The notes beneath the pieces were generated by a model, which saw only the letters and a list, made by a program, of their open reading frames with translations, did not search any database and was not told where the DNA came from. The position numbers and the translations under genes are program-made. Shown piece after piece: positions 34,026-43,375 of a DNA stretch of 64,000 nucleotides. The stretch comes from Candidatus Anammoxibacter sp. (GTDB lineage: Bacteria > Planctomycetota > Brocadiia > Brocadiales > Anammoxibacteraceae), in contig JAIQZQ010000061.1 of assembly GCA_021777105.1 (NCBI GenBank), positions 1-64,000 on the forward strand. The letters are read 5' to 3'. The number at the start of each line of letters is the position of its first letter. The first letter of the stretch is position 1.

Positions 34026-36635
34026 TTAATTGCGCCCGTTTGCCGGCAACATTATCGTAAATGTAGTTCCTTTATTTATCTCTGACTCGCAACTAATCGC
34101 TCCGTTATGTTCTCTTACTATGCCATAAATAATTGAGAGTCCCAGCCCCGTGCCTTTGCCTACCTCTTTTGTCGTGAAAAACGGCTCAAATATTTTAGCC
34201 AACGCCCCGCTTCCAATGCCCTTTCCATTATCTTTAACTTTAATTATTACGGATTCATTATTTTCAGACAAAAATATATCAACACAAATACGGGAATCTT
34301 CGGATTTGTTTTCAAGCGCGTCTATGCTATTTTGAAATAGATTTATAAATATCTGCTCAAGCTGGTTTGAATTGCCTGAGACCATGGACAGATCAGCTTC
34401 AATATTTTTAATCAGCTCAATATTTCTTAGACGAATTCGTTCTCCCATAAGCAGCAATGTATTGTCCAAAACAGTTTTAATGCTGATTTGCTTATTTAAA
34501 ACATCTTCACGTCTGCCAAAAGTGCGCAAATGCTGAATAATATTATTAATGCGGTTTATCTGTTTCAGTGAAACTTCGGCGCCTTCTTTCAAATGATCCA
34601 TATCAATAGTTTCCTCTTTAAGTTCAAGTTTAAGCCCTTGAATAAAACAGCTTATATACGTAAGAGGTTGGTTTACTTCATGGGCCACACCGGTGGCCAC
34701 CTCTCCAAGTGAAGACAATTTTGATGTTGTCAACATCTTTACCTGCATATCCTGTTTATCCTTCTCAAACTGCTTACGCTCAGTCATATCTCTAAATACC
34801 AGGACAACGCCGATAATATTGCCGTCGTTGTCAAAAATAGGGGCGGCGCTATCCTCAATGATCATTTCTTTTCCATCTTTCGCTATCAATACGGTATCGT
34901 TGCCAATCCCAATGATCACGCCTTTTTCCAAGACCTTTTCAACCGGGTTCTCCGCAGGTTCACGGGTCTTTTCATTGATGATGCGGAAGACTTCGGACAA
35001 TGGGCTTCCTAGCGCTTCTTCCTGTGACCGGCCTGTAAGTTCCTGGGCTACACGATTGAGTACTACAACATTACATTTATTATCGGTGGCAACAACTCCA
35101 TCTCCAATTGAATGCAGGGTTACGCTTAGGCGTTCCTTTTCAGAAACCAACAATTCCTTAAGCCGTTTACGATCCGTTATGTCCTGAGCCACGCAGACTA
35201 TACCCTGAATTACGCCATTATCGTCATGCATCACCGCGCCTGAAAACAATACAGGCATCTTGTGTCCATCTTTTGACAGGTAGGTCTTTTCGGCGCCGCT
35301 AATAAATTCTTTTTTGATTAAATCTTTAATCCATGCCATTTTGCGCAATTCCTTTTCTTCTTCCGCAATAATCATACTAATTGATTTGTCTATCAACTCA
35401 TCTTCTCTGTATCCCAGGAGATTAAGGCCTGTCTGATTTACGATTTTTATCTTCGCGCCGGAGTCGATGACGATCAAAATATCGGTTATGTTTCTAATAA
35501 TATTGTCCACATAATCTCTTGAGACGGTTGTTTTCTGCAAATTTTCCGCCATCATATTGAATGTAGTTGCCAAAAGGCCTATCTCATCCTTTGTTCTCTC
35601 CTTGATTCTTGCGCTTAGATCACCGCTTCCAACTATTTTAACCGTTTTACTTAAATCGTCAATTGGGTCGGTAAGCGTTTTTCCAACAAGATATAACCCC
35701 CATGTCAAGATTGTCATTACGATTATAGCAATAATGCTGATATTGACAGCCATCTGCCTGATGGGAGCAAATGCTGCGGTTACAGGAGCTTCCATTAATA
35801 GCCCCCAATTATTTCCTCTGAAACTTAAAAAACCATCCTCTAAAACATAGACCGCATTAACAGTTATACCATCCTCAACCATAGTTTTAATAACTTCCGG
35901 GCCTATTTGATTCCCGGTTAATGATTTTTTTACAAGATTATTGATGGCTAAACTCGCCTCAAATATTTTAGTTCCGCATACTGCTTGACCGCCAATCAAT
36001 ACACCGTCTTTATCCAAAAGATGCATATGCCACCGGTTAGATATATCATCTAATAATTCCTCTACCACAGGCCAGGCAAAATGACCGATTACCAGACCAT
36101 TAATCTGGTAGGTTGCGTCATTTTCAATAGACGCGTAAAAAATAACCGTTGCTCTGCCCGTCACATCGGATATCACTAAATCAGAATAGTGCGCCTCGCC
36201 TTTGAGCGCCGAGTAAAATGCGAGACGAGAGTTAGAATAATCCCGAATATTTTTTCCGATGTTTTTTTTATTCAGTGAATCGACAATAACTCCGCTTTTA
36301 TTAACTACCATTAAAGCATCCCAAGGGCCGGTCAGGATAGAGAGTTCTTCTACTTCTTGTTTAATCCGCTCCAGAGCCTCTTGTTTCGGCGACTCTCCTT
36401 GTTCGAAGGTTTCTTCAAAGATTGCATTTTCAGCGATAAGCTGAACTTCCTGGTAAGCCCTATACAACATCCGGTCAATCTCATCTATTGTGTGTATGGC
36501 AAATTCTAATTGATTGTCTACAATACTCCTTTGCAGAATAGAGCGTGTATAAAGAAAAAAGCCAATACTGCACAACGGCACAACAATAAAAGCCACAGCG
36601 ATTACTGTTATTATAAGTTTGGTGGAAAATTTCAT
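34026..36635 (-). CDS. Cache-HAMP-PAS-PAS membrane histidine kinase
   Basis: The 869-residue kinase has a transmembrane helix at about 7-30, a periplasmic double Cache sensor, a second helix near 290-312, HAMP, two PAS domains (about 370-490 and 500-625), then HisKA (V-A-H-E-V-N-Q-P-L) and HATPase (N-S-I-D-A-L, D-N-G-K-G-I, G-T-G-L-G-L-S). Its N-terminal 500 residues parallel the kinase-less sensor at 29862, and its C-terminal 370 residues are almost identical to those of the kinases at 26418 and 37913. It lies 163 bases after the binding-protein gene at 36799, which probably supplies its ligand. No membrane-bound receiver is fused; output likely goes to the free receivers nearby. Confidence 0.93.
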   Translation of the reverse strand: MKFSTKLIITVIAVAFIVVPLCSIGFFLYTRSILQRSIVDNQLEFAIHTIDEIDRMLYRAYQEVQLIAENAIFEETFEQGESPKQEALERIKQEVEELSILTGPWDALMVVNKSGVIVDSLNKKNIGKNIRDYSNSRLAFYSALKGEAHYSDLVISDVTGRATVIFYASIENDATYQINGLVIGHFAWPVVEELLDDISNRWHMHLLDKDGVLIGGQAVCGTKIFEASLAINNLVKKSLTGNQIGPEVIKTMVEDGITVNAVYVLEDGFLSFRGNNWGLLMEAPVTAAFAPIRQMAVNISIIAIIVMTILTWGLYLVGKTLTDPIDDLSKTVKIVGSGDLSARIKERTKDEIGLLATTFNMMAENLQKTTVSRDYVDNIIRNITDILIVIDSGAKIKIVNQTGLNLLGYREDELIDKSISMIIAEEEKELRKMAWIKDLIKKEFISGAEKTYLSKDGHKMPVLFSGAVMHDDNGVIQGIVCVAQDITDRKRLKELLVSEKERLSVTLHSIGDGVVATDNKCNVVVLNRVAQELTGRSQEEALGSPLSEVFRIINEKTREPAENPVEKVLEKGVIIGIGNDTVLIAKDGKEMIIEDSAAPIFDNDGNIIGVVLVFRDMTERKQFEKDKQDMQVKMLTTSKLSSLGEVATGVAHEVNQPLTYISCFIQGLKLELKEETIDMDHLKEGAEVSLKQINRINNIIQHLRTFGRREDVLNKQISIKTVLDNTLLLMGERIRLRNIELIKNIEADLSMVSGNSNQLEQIFINLFQNSIDALENKSEDSRICVDIFLSENNESVIIKVKDNGKGIGSGALAKIFEPFFTTKEVGKGTGLGLSIIYGIVREHNGAISCESEINKGTTFTIMLPANGRN

Positions 36636-36798
36636 TTTTCATATCCTTTTTTTCTTCCTCTGGAAATTTCTTGAAATCTCAAATATTTCCGTCATTGCTT
36701 TAAACGCCAATTTATAAATCTCTAAATCTCTTACACTATTTATCATGTTTCGTCCTGTGTCGCTCTTCATTCATCATTTCACCCTTTTCGTCCCTCGT

Positions 36799-37857
36799 TC
36801 AGCGCCCACCGGCCAAACCTAATGGCAGTTTATAGCCACGAGACCTTTTAAGGGCGCGTATAAATCGATGGTCAATAAATTCCGTACTGTCTAATAGTCC
36901 CTTTGTCATTCCTTTCTTAACCATAAAGTTGTTAATCCTGCGCGCTGTTCCATGAAGAGATTCAAATCCTGCGCCATAAGAAAAGGCTGTCACGTTATCT
37001 CGCAGGTCTAATATTCTATCGAGTTGGGCTAGAGCTTGGACTTCATCAGGAGTTACACCATAAATCTCGGCAATGATACCGAACGAATCTTTAGGGTTTT
37101 CTTTTATGAATTCAGTGGTTTTGTGCCAGACGTTTACGTACATCTGGACATCATGCGGTCTTTTTTCGATAAAATTTTGGTGAAAAGCTGTTACTGCCGG
37201 CATCATGCACGGTTTTTTGGAGGTATCAAAAAGTTTTCGGCCATTGCCCTTTATTATCGCCTCGGTTACAAACGGTTCCCACACAACAATAGCATCCACC
37301 TTCCCTGCGATAAACGCATCTTTTGTCTTTTCTCCGCTCATATCCGCTATCACAACATCGCTAAGGTTTAATCTTTTTTTTTCCAATATCACACTCAATA
37401 AATATTCCAAATAAGTGTCTTTTGACAATCCAATAGTCTTTCCTTTTAAATCCAGGATACTCTCTATTTCCTTTTTAGCCACGATTGCATCTACGCCCAG
37501 CGAGTTATCCTGATTTACGACCGCAACTAAATCGTATCCTTTCATTCTGTAGTTTATAAGATCGTATAAATAGAAACCGTTTGTGTCAATCTTGCCGGAT
37601 GCCATATCATCCAGAGAAGCATAATAATTCTGATTGGTATCTACCAGCTCCACGTTAAGGCCGGATTCCTTAAACCACCCTTTTCTGTCAGCAATTTCAA
37701 CCCAATAAAATCCAGGCCAATAATAGCGCGCAACCTTTATTGGCAGACCGGTGGTTTTAGGGACTTCGTTTTTTTTGTTTTCATATAGCCACCATACAGT
37801 GGTAACGACAATTACAATGAATGTTATAATAATCGGAACTATTATATTTTTTAACAT
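36799..37857 (-). CDS. Membrane-anchored NMT1/SsuA-like substrate-binding protein, second copy
   Basis: The 352-residue protein resembles the one at 31595 throughout: the same anchor (M-L-K-N-I-I-V-P-I-I-I), G-L-P-I-K-V-A-R-Y-Y-W-P-G, L-K-G-K-T-I-G-L-S-K and V-D-A-I-V-V-W-E-P-F. It differs in ligand-contact stretches, so it may bind a related but different compound. A short basic tail follows the shared C-terminal block. It lies 55 bases after the kinase at 37913 and 163 bases before the kinase at 34026. No ABC transporter genes accompany it, which supports a signalling role. Confidence 0.88.
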   Translation of the reverse strand: MLKNIIVPIIITFIVIVVTTVWWLYENKKNEVPKTTGLPIKVARYYWPGFYWVEIADRKGWFKESGLNVELVDTNQNYYASLDDMASGKIDTNGFYLYDLINYRMKGYDLVAVVNQDNSLGVDAIVAKKEIESILDLKGKTIGLSKDTYLEYLLSVILEKKRLNLSDVVIADMSGEKTKDAFIAGKVDAIVVWEPFVTEAIIKGNGRKLFDTSKKPCMMPAVTAFHQNFIEKRPHDVQMYVNVWHKTTEFIKENPKDSFGIIAEIYGVTPDEVQALAQLDRILDLRDNVTAFSYGAGFESLHGTARRINNFMVKKGMTKGLLDSTEFIDHRFIRALKRSRGYKLPLGLAGGR

Positions 37858-37912
37858 AAGATGTCTCCTTGTTATTGTTATTTACAAAACATATCTCTCT
37901 TCAAATTAATCA

Positions 37913-40657
37913 TTAATTGCGCCCGCTTACCGGCAACATTATCGTAAATGTAGTTCCTTTATTTATCTCTGACTCGCAACTAATCGTTCCGTTATGTTCT
38001 CTTACTATGCCATAAATAATGGAAAGTCCGAGCCCGGTGCCTTTGCCAACCTCTTTTGTCGTGAAAAACGGATCAAATATTTTGGCCAACGTCCCGCTTC
38101 CAATGCCCTTTCCATTATCTTTAACTTTAATTATTACGGATTCCTTATTTTCAGACAAAAATACATCAACACAAATACGGGAATCTTTGGATTTGTTTTC
38201 AAACACATCTATGCTATTTTGAAATAGATTTATAAATACCTGCTCAAGCTGGTTTGAATTGCCTGAGACCATGGGCAGACCAGTTTCAATATTTTCAAAC
38301 AGCTCAATATTTTTTAGACGAATTCGTTCTCCCATAAGCAGCAAAGTATTGTCCAAAACAGTTTTAATGCTGATTTGCTTATTTAAAACATCTTCACGTC
38401 TGCCAAAAGTGCGCAAATGCTGAATAATATTATTAATGCGGTTTATCTGTTTCAGGGAGACTTCAGAACCTTCCTTCAAATGATCTATATCAATAGTTTC
38501 CGCTTTAAGGTCAAGTATAAGTCCTTGAATAAAACTACTTATATATGTAAGAGGCTGGTTTATTTCATGGGCCACACCGGTGGCCACCTCTCCCAGTGAA
38601 GACAATTTTGATGTTGCCAACATCTTTACCTGTATATCCTGTTTTTCCTTCTCAAACTGGTTACGCTCAGAAATATCCCGAAATACCAGGACAACGCCGA
38701 TAATGTTGCTTTCGTTGTCAAAAATAGGAGCGGCGCTATCCGCAATAGGCCTTTCCGTTCCATCTTTTGCAATCAATACAATGCTATTGCCAAGCAAAAC
38801 GGTTGCCCTGTCTTTTAAAACCTTTTCAACCGGGTTTTCTTTTATTAAACGGCTCTTTTCATCAATAATATGGAATATTTCAGTTAGAGGCTTTCCTGAT
38901 GCTTCGTCCTGCGCCCAGCCTGAGAGTTCCTGAGCCACTTTATTAAGTATAACAACATTGCCATTACTATCGGTGGTAATAACGCCATCCCCTATTGATT
39001 GCAATGTCACGTTAAGGTATTCTTTTTCAGAAGCCAAAAATTCTTCAAGCTTTTTACGGTCGGAGATGTCCTTTGCGACACATACTATCCCTTGCGCCTT
39101 GCCGGCATTATCACACATCACCGAGCCGGAGAACAAGACCGGTATTTTGCGACAGTCTTTCGTTAAAAGCTTCATTTCAACATCTTTAATAAAACCCTTT
39201 TTAATTAAATCCTCAATTCCCGACTCTATGAAAAGGTCATTTTTTTCTTTTACTAATATTTTTCCGATTAACTTGCCTATTAACTTCTCCTCTTTATACC
39301 CCAAAAAATTAAAAACCGCCTGATTGACGGTTTTAATCGTAGTATCCGGGTTAATAACAATCAAAGTATCAGTCATACTTCGAAAGATATTATCCACATA
39401 ATTTTTGGATACTGTTGTCTTTTTCAAATTTTCGGCCATCTTGTTGAATGATACGCCAAGTTGACCAATCTCATCCTGGGTGGTTATATCTATCCTTGTA
39501 TCTAATTTACCACTGCCTATCTTTATACTGGCATTTTTTAACTCTATTATTGGGGTTGATATAGATTGAGTGTTTATGATACTTAAGAAAATAGCGGCTA
39601 TGAATGATATAACAAATACAGTCGCTATAATGTTTCTAAATTTAAAAACATGACTAAAAATGTCATTTGTTTCATAATCTATTATTAACGACCATCCAAG
39701 GCCTTTAAAAGATCTAAAACCTTTCGAATGAGCAAAAGAGGAAAACAGTTCCCTTCCTCCTTCTGTAACTATGCCAAAACCATGCTCTCCTTTAATTGCC
39801 CGGCCTACATTTTCACGACAAGAAATATCCTCTCCGAATTCGTCAAGAATTACGTCCTTTCCGCGTTCCTTCAAGAGGGGATTTACAGCGTTAAAAATTA
39901 ATAATCCGTTTTTATTAACTATATTAATTGCCATACTTTTATATTGTGATTCTGATTGTATTTGATAAATAGTATTTCTTATATCTTCAACATTTAAAAC
40001 CCCTTTTACAATGCCCGCAAAATCTCCATCATCATTAAACAGGTTAACAACTATGTCAACGGATAAAGTATCGGAACTTTCATCATATTCAACATCGCCA
40101 ACCCAGAAATCTTTTTCTTTTACCGCATTTTGATACCACTCTTCATCAGCTTGCAAAAAATCGCTCGTTCTTCCTGTTGATCCGATAACTACTCCATATT
40201 TATTTGTCACATACATTTCAGCAATAACCGCGTAACTATCCTTTTGTTTATAAAACTCAAGATATTTTGAGAGCGCTGAGGATAATTCATTATCCAGATA
40301 TTTTCGAATAAGCGGTGTTTCTTCTTTTTCTTTCCAATCATTGTCAATAATATTAATATACCTATTAACATCAAATATCTTATCAAAATCGTTATTTGAA
40401 ATATCAGCTACTTTCGCCAACGAAACACTCGCTGAATAGACCTGAATCCCTTCAACCCTATAGAATATCCCCTTGTCTATTTCAGTAATCGTCTTGCGCG
40501 TCAATCGTAATGCCGACTCCCCGATTTCATTTTGTAGTGAGCTTTGAGTTATTATTGTAAAGAGAATCCCTATGGCCAGTATAAGAAAAACAGGAACCCC
40601 AAAACTTAAACCAAGTTTTTTTCTAATTTCCATCGTTAATTTCCTCCCTGTTGCCAT
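37913..40657 (-). CDS. Double-Cache PAS-PAS membrane histidine kinase
   Basis: The 914-residue kinase has a signal-anchor helix near 15-37, a long periplasmic dCache sensor (about 40-335; Y-V-T-N-K-Y-G-V-V-I-G-S-T-G and D-E-E-W-Y-Q-N-A are typical), a second helix near 340-362, HAMP, two PAS domains and the transmitter (V-A-H-E-I-N-Q-P-L, N-S-I-D-V, D-N-G-K-G-I, G-T-G-L-G-L-S). The sensor is unrelated to those at 26418 and 34026, but the transmitter is nearly the same. dCache domains bind amino acids, amines or organic acids. It heads a run of kinases and binding proteins, and a structured leader precedes it. Confidence 0.93.
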   Translation of the reverse strand: MATGRKLTMEIRKKLGLSFGVPVFLILAIGILFTIITQSSLQNEIGESALRLTRKTITEIDKGIFYRVEGIQVYSASVSLAKVADISNNDFDKIFDVNRYINIIDNDWKEKEETPLIRKYLDNELSSALSKYLEFYKQKDSYAVIAEMYVTNKYGVVIGSTGRTSDFLQADEEWYQNAVKEKDFWVGDVEYDESSDTLSVDIVVNLFNDDGDFAGIVKGVLNVEDIRNTIYQIQSESQYKSMAINIVNKNGLLIFNAVNPLLKERGKDVILDEFGEDISCRENVGRAIKGEHGFGIVTEGGRELFSSFAHSKGFRSFKGLGWSLIIDYETNDIFSHVFKFRNIIATVFVISFIAAIFLSIINTQSISTPIIELKNASIKIGSGKLDTRIDITTQDEIGQLGVSFNKMAENLKKTTVSKNYVDNIFRSMTDTLIVINPDTTIKTVNQAVFNFLGYKEEKLIGKLIGKILVKEKNDLFIESGIEDLIKKGFIKDVEMKLLTKDCRKIPVLFSGSVMCDNAGKAQGIVCVAKDISDRKKLEEFLASEKEYLNVTLQSIGDGVITTDSNGNVVILNKVAQELSGWAQDEASGKPLTEIFHIIDEKSRLIKENPVEKVLKDRATVLLGNSIVLIAKDGTERPIADSAAPIFDNESNIIGVVLVFRDISERNQFEKEKQDIQVKMLATSKLSSLGEVATGVAHEINQPLTYISSFIQGLILDLKAETIDIDHLKEGSEVSLKQINRINNIIQHLRTFGRREDVLNKQISIKTVLDNTLLLMGERIRLKNIELFENIETGLPMVSGNSNQLEQVFINLFQNSIDVFENKSKDSRICVDVFLSENKESVIIKVKDNGKGIGSGTLAKIFDPFFTTKEVGKGTGLGLSIIYGIVREHNGTISCESEINKGTTFTIMLPVSGRN

Positions 40658-40679
40658 ACACTACGCTGTGGCTTAAATC

Positions 40680-40747
40680 CGCCTATTCATTTAAGCGGTT
40701 TTGTGCCCGGCATTTACAAATGCCTGGGAGCCTCAAGGCCTTTTTTT
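40680..40747 (-). promoter_or_regulatory. Structured 5' leader of the kinase operon
   Basis: On the minus strand, upstream of the kinase at 37913, two stems lie in sequence. The first pairs CCC/GGC-ATTT with AAATGCC/GGG over a 3-base loop (about 40705-40732). The second region (about 40671-40697) can pair both CCGC with GCGG and CTTAAAT with ATTTAAG. The two alternatives compete, as in attenuators and riboswitches. I could not match it to a known riboswitch class, including c-di-GMP types. Confidence 0.35.
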
Positions 40748-40927
40748 GATAAACTTTCGGTTGAAAGCGTATCCATTAGTGTCTAAAAATTAAGTTTTGA
40801 CAATTTTGCAACTATTCAGCGAGTTTAAGCTGATTGGTTTAAAATGATTAATCAAAACGCATTATCTACACAGTAAGGGTTTGGAAAGAAAGATACGTGT
40901 AGTTATAAGAATAATTGTAAACGCAAA

Positions 40928-41030
40928 GCTAAAACATTTAGAAGCAGTCTGCAAGACTGCTCCAGCTTTTAATTGCCAACTGCAAATTGTAAATTGGCAA
41001 TTCCCGGGTTATCCGGGTTAGGGGAGTTAC
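40928..41030 (+). repeat. Dispersed REP-like repeat with GCAGTCT hairpin, copy 1
   Basis: A unit of about 100 bases begins AACATTTAGAA, contains the hairpin GCAGTCT-GCA-AGACTGC (40944-40960), then CTTTTAATTGCC and ends with the CCCGGGTTATCCGGGTTA motif. The same order recurs at 41385-41473; shorter relatives are at 43203 and 56072. It lies in the gap 40658-41082, which otherwise holds only the kinase leader. Confidence 0.65.
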
Positions 41031-41082
41031 CCTGGATTGCAGAGGTTTCAAACAGCATACGACCGTGAATAATTACGGTTTA

Positions 41083-41316
41083 TTATTCATAAAATGATTT
41101 TTGAGTGTATAGCCACTCAAGCTCATTTTGAAGGTTTTTGATCTCTTTGGTTTTGAAAGACGCGCATATTTCAAGCCGCGAGGCGTCGTCATGCGCTATG
41201 CCCATTTTGATCAATTGTTCATAATAGGCTATCCTCTCTTTTCGTTTTTCAATCATTAATTGCGCCATATTGATTTTTTTATTAATTTCTTCAACTTTAA
41301 GATTAGTTTTATCCAT
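41083..41316 (-). CDS. Small coiled-coil protein
   Basis: The protein is about 77 residues if started at M-D-K-T-N-L-K, which AAGGGGG precedes at six bases; an upstream in-frame start would add 17 residues without a ribosome site. It is highly charged and helical (heptads through K-V-E-E-I-N-K-K-I-N-M-A-Q-L-M-I-E-K-R-K), with a central M-G-I-A-H-D-D-A-S-R. It is probably a cytoplasmic coiled-coil adaptor. Both sides carry copies of the REP-like repeat, so it is transcribed on its own. I do not recognise a family. Confidence 0.6.
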   Translation of the reverse strand: MDKTNLKVEEINKKINMAQLMIEKRKERIAYYEQLIKMGIAHDDASRLEICASFKTKEIKNLQNELEWLYTQKSFYE

Positions 41317-41384
41317 TTCATGCCCCCTTCTGTTTTTTAGGTTAGTATGGGCAAGTTTTAAGGGCAACTGTACTTACAAAGCAA

Positions 41385-41480
41385 AAACGTTTAGAAGCAG
41401 TCTGCAAGACTGCTCCGGCTTTTAATTGCCGACTGTAAATTGTAAATTGCTAATTTCCGGATTATCCGGGTTAGGAACAA
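41385..41480 (+). repeat. Dispersed REP-like repeat with GCAGTCT hairpin, copy 2
   Basis: This is a near-copy of the repeat at 40928: AAACGTTTAGAA, hairpin GCAGTCT-GCA-AGACTGC (41397-41413), CTTTTAATTGCC, then AATTGTAAATTG and the TCCGGGTTAGG end. The two copies flank the small coiled-coil gene in the same orientation. Confidence 0.65.
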
Positions 41481-41534
41481 GGATTAACGGTTTTGTTATA
41501 GACGGTAAAGATAAAGAGCGGTAAAAGCGCTCTT

Positions 41535-43001
41535 TTACGCCACAATAGGCAACTTAACAGTAAACGTCGTCCCTTTGCCGACTTCACTCTGCGCGGTAAT
41601 TTCACCATTGTGTTTTTTTATTATCTCATATGATATGCTCATTCCAAGGCCGGTTCCCATCCCTACATCCTTGGTTGTAAAGAACGGATCAAATATCCTT
41701 GATAAGTTCTTTTTGGGAATTCCGCACCCTGTGTCTGATATAGACGCGAATATAGAGTCCTCATTCTGCCATGAATTTATAGTTATATCTCCGCTTTTAT
41801 CAATAGCTTGCGAGGCATTGATAAAAATGTTCATAAATACCTGACTTAGTTGTCCCGGATAACATTTCGTCAAAGGAATTTTACCGTACTTCCTTTTAAC
41901 TGTGGCTTTGTATTTAAGCTCATTCCATATAATATTCAGAGTGCTTTCAATACACCCATTAATATCCGTTAGCGCGCGCTCTTCCTGACCATCCGCTCTG
42001 GAAAAATTTTTAAGGTCAGAGACTATTTTTGCGACTCGATGAGCGCCGTCGATGGATTCCTTCACCAGCTCTTTTATATCCTTAAGGATATAGTCCAGCT
42101 TTAACTCTTTTTCCGCTTCCTTAAGGTCTTCCTTAACCTTTAAGGAACTTATTGCCAGAGTCTGCAGAGTTATAAACTTGGTAAGCTTCTCAACATATCT
42201 GCCTAAGGTTCCAAGATTGCTTGATATAAATCCTATCGGATTATTAATTTCATGCGCCACACCCGCGGCAAGCTGACCTATTCCCGCCATTTTTTCCTGC
42301 TGCAGTATTATTGCCTGAGACGTCTTTAAATGCGCATACGCATTTTTCAAATCTTCCTGGGCTTTTTGCAGTTCTCTTTTTTCATTTAAAAGTTTTTTTT
42401 CAAGAGCCTTTCGGTCATCAAGATCATTCTTAAGTTTACTGTTAACATCTTTTAATTTGCTTGTGCGTTCTTCAACCATTCCTTCAAGTTTAACCTCATA
42501 TTCCACCAATTCTTTTTCAAACTGTATATGCTTCTTCATCTCGTTTTTCAGTTCTAATTGCGTCTGTTTTAATTTAGAGGAATTCTTTACCAGCCCTTTA
42601 AGTTCGTATAGATTAAAAGGCTTACTGAGAAAAGCGCTAATTCCCATTTTAAAACATTTCTCTATTTCTTCGTCATCGCCATGGCCTGTCAGGACTATTA
42701 CCGAATATGGATCATGCGGACTCGGATTTATATGTTTAAGGAATTGAATACCATCCATTACAGGCATCCTTATGTCCAGGATAATTAAAATAGGGCTCGC
42801 TTTATTGCACACTTCTAATCCTTGTTTGCCGTTCATAGCGGAAAGCACTTCATAACCTTCCCTTTTTAGATGATACCTGATGGAATCTATTACAACCTGT
42901 TCATCGTCTATAATCAGTATCTTATTGTTTGAAAACGGGTTGCTTGATGTTTTATATTCAATACTTAATGCGGGCTGTTTGACACTTGATTTATTTTCCA
43001 C
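41535..43001 (-). CDS. Receiver-histidine kinase hybrid protein
   Basis: The 488-residue cytoplasmic protein has a receiver domain (I-L-I-I-D-D-E-Q, Asp in I-I-L-D-I-R-M-P, L-S-K-P-F), a coiled coil of about 90 residues (about 135-225), then a HisKA H-box (A-A-G-V-A-H-E-I-N-N-P-I-G) and HATPase (N-A-S-Q-A-I, D-T-G-C-G-I, G-M-G-T-G-L-G-M-S). It shares the receiver and layout with the protein at 25025. Together they probably form relays that take phosphate from the membrane kinases. A basic tail is absent and no DNA-binding domain is seen. Confidence 0.92.
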   Translation of the reverse strand: MENKSSVKQPALSIEYKTSSNPFSNNKILIIDDEQVVIDSIRYHLKREGYEVLSAMNGKQGLEVCNKASPILIILDIRMPVMDGIQFLKHINPSPHDPYSVIVLTGHGDDEEIEKCFKMGISAFLSKPFNLYELKGLVKNSSKLKQTQLELKNEMKKHIQFEKELVEYEVKLEGMVEERTSKLKDVNSKLKNDLDDRKALEKKLLNEKRELQKAQEDLKNAYAHLKTSQAIILQQEKMAGIGQLAAGVAHEINNPIGFISSNLGTLGRYVEKLTKFITLQTLAISSLKVKEDLKEAEKELKLDYILKDIKELVKESIDGAHRVAKIVSDLKNFSRADGQEERALTDINGCIESTLNIIWNELKYKATVKRKYGKIPLTKCYPGQLSQVFMNIFINASQAIDKSGDITINSWQNEDSIFASISDTGCGIPKKNLSRIFDPFFTTKDVGMGTGLGMSISYEIIKKHNGEITAQSEVGKGTTFTVKLPIVA

Positions 43002-43026
43002 TTTGGTGTTCCTTTTCTATTAAGGG

Positions 43027-43185
43027 TTTGGACAAAAACAAGTTGGATTGTTTTAATTTCACCTTCAGACCGACTTGCCCAATCTTCAATCGCCGAATCC
43101 TCAATGCTGCTATGGCTGCGCTTTCGGCCCGACTCAATCAGATTGATCAAATTCAACCTAAATCTAGCCAAAAATATTTGAAATT
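43027..43185 (-). mobile_element. Degenerate copy of the MITE-like element at 63824
   Basis: The stretch TCTTCAATCGCCGAATCCTC through CCTAAATCT (about 43088-43163) matches the reverse complement of the interior of the 177-bp element at 63824-64000 with scattered differences, and G-ACAAAAACAAGTTGG at its start resembles the terminal repeat. The ends are decayed. It fills most of the gap 43002-43375; the remaining part (43203-43221) is a REP-like hairpin AGCAATCT-TGT-AGATTGCT. Confidence 0.55.
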
Positions 43186-43375
43186 TTGAAATCCTTTGCT
43201 CGAGCAATCTTGTAGATTGCTCCGAAACGTTTAAAAACCAGAGAGCTATCGGTATATTATATTCGAATCTCCCTCACTCCCTCTTTGCCAAAGAGGAAAA
43301 TCTAAGGTATAAATCCGCGCAATGAATGTGTAAGAATCTAAATGCAAATAAATTTAGCTTATTTTTCCCCGAACA

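Noticed and set aside
26533-39965. Plus-strand ORFs opposite the kinases and binding proteins
   Set aside because: They are antisense shadows of conserved kinase and binding-protein genes; similar shadows repeat only because the sense genes are paralogues.
40680-40747. c-di-GMP-I (GEMM) riboswitch
   Set aside because: A faint similarity to the GEMM first stem exists, but the conserved core and second stem with its tetraloop receptor are not there.
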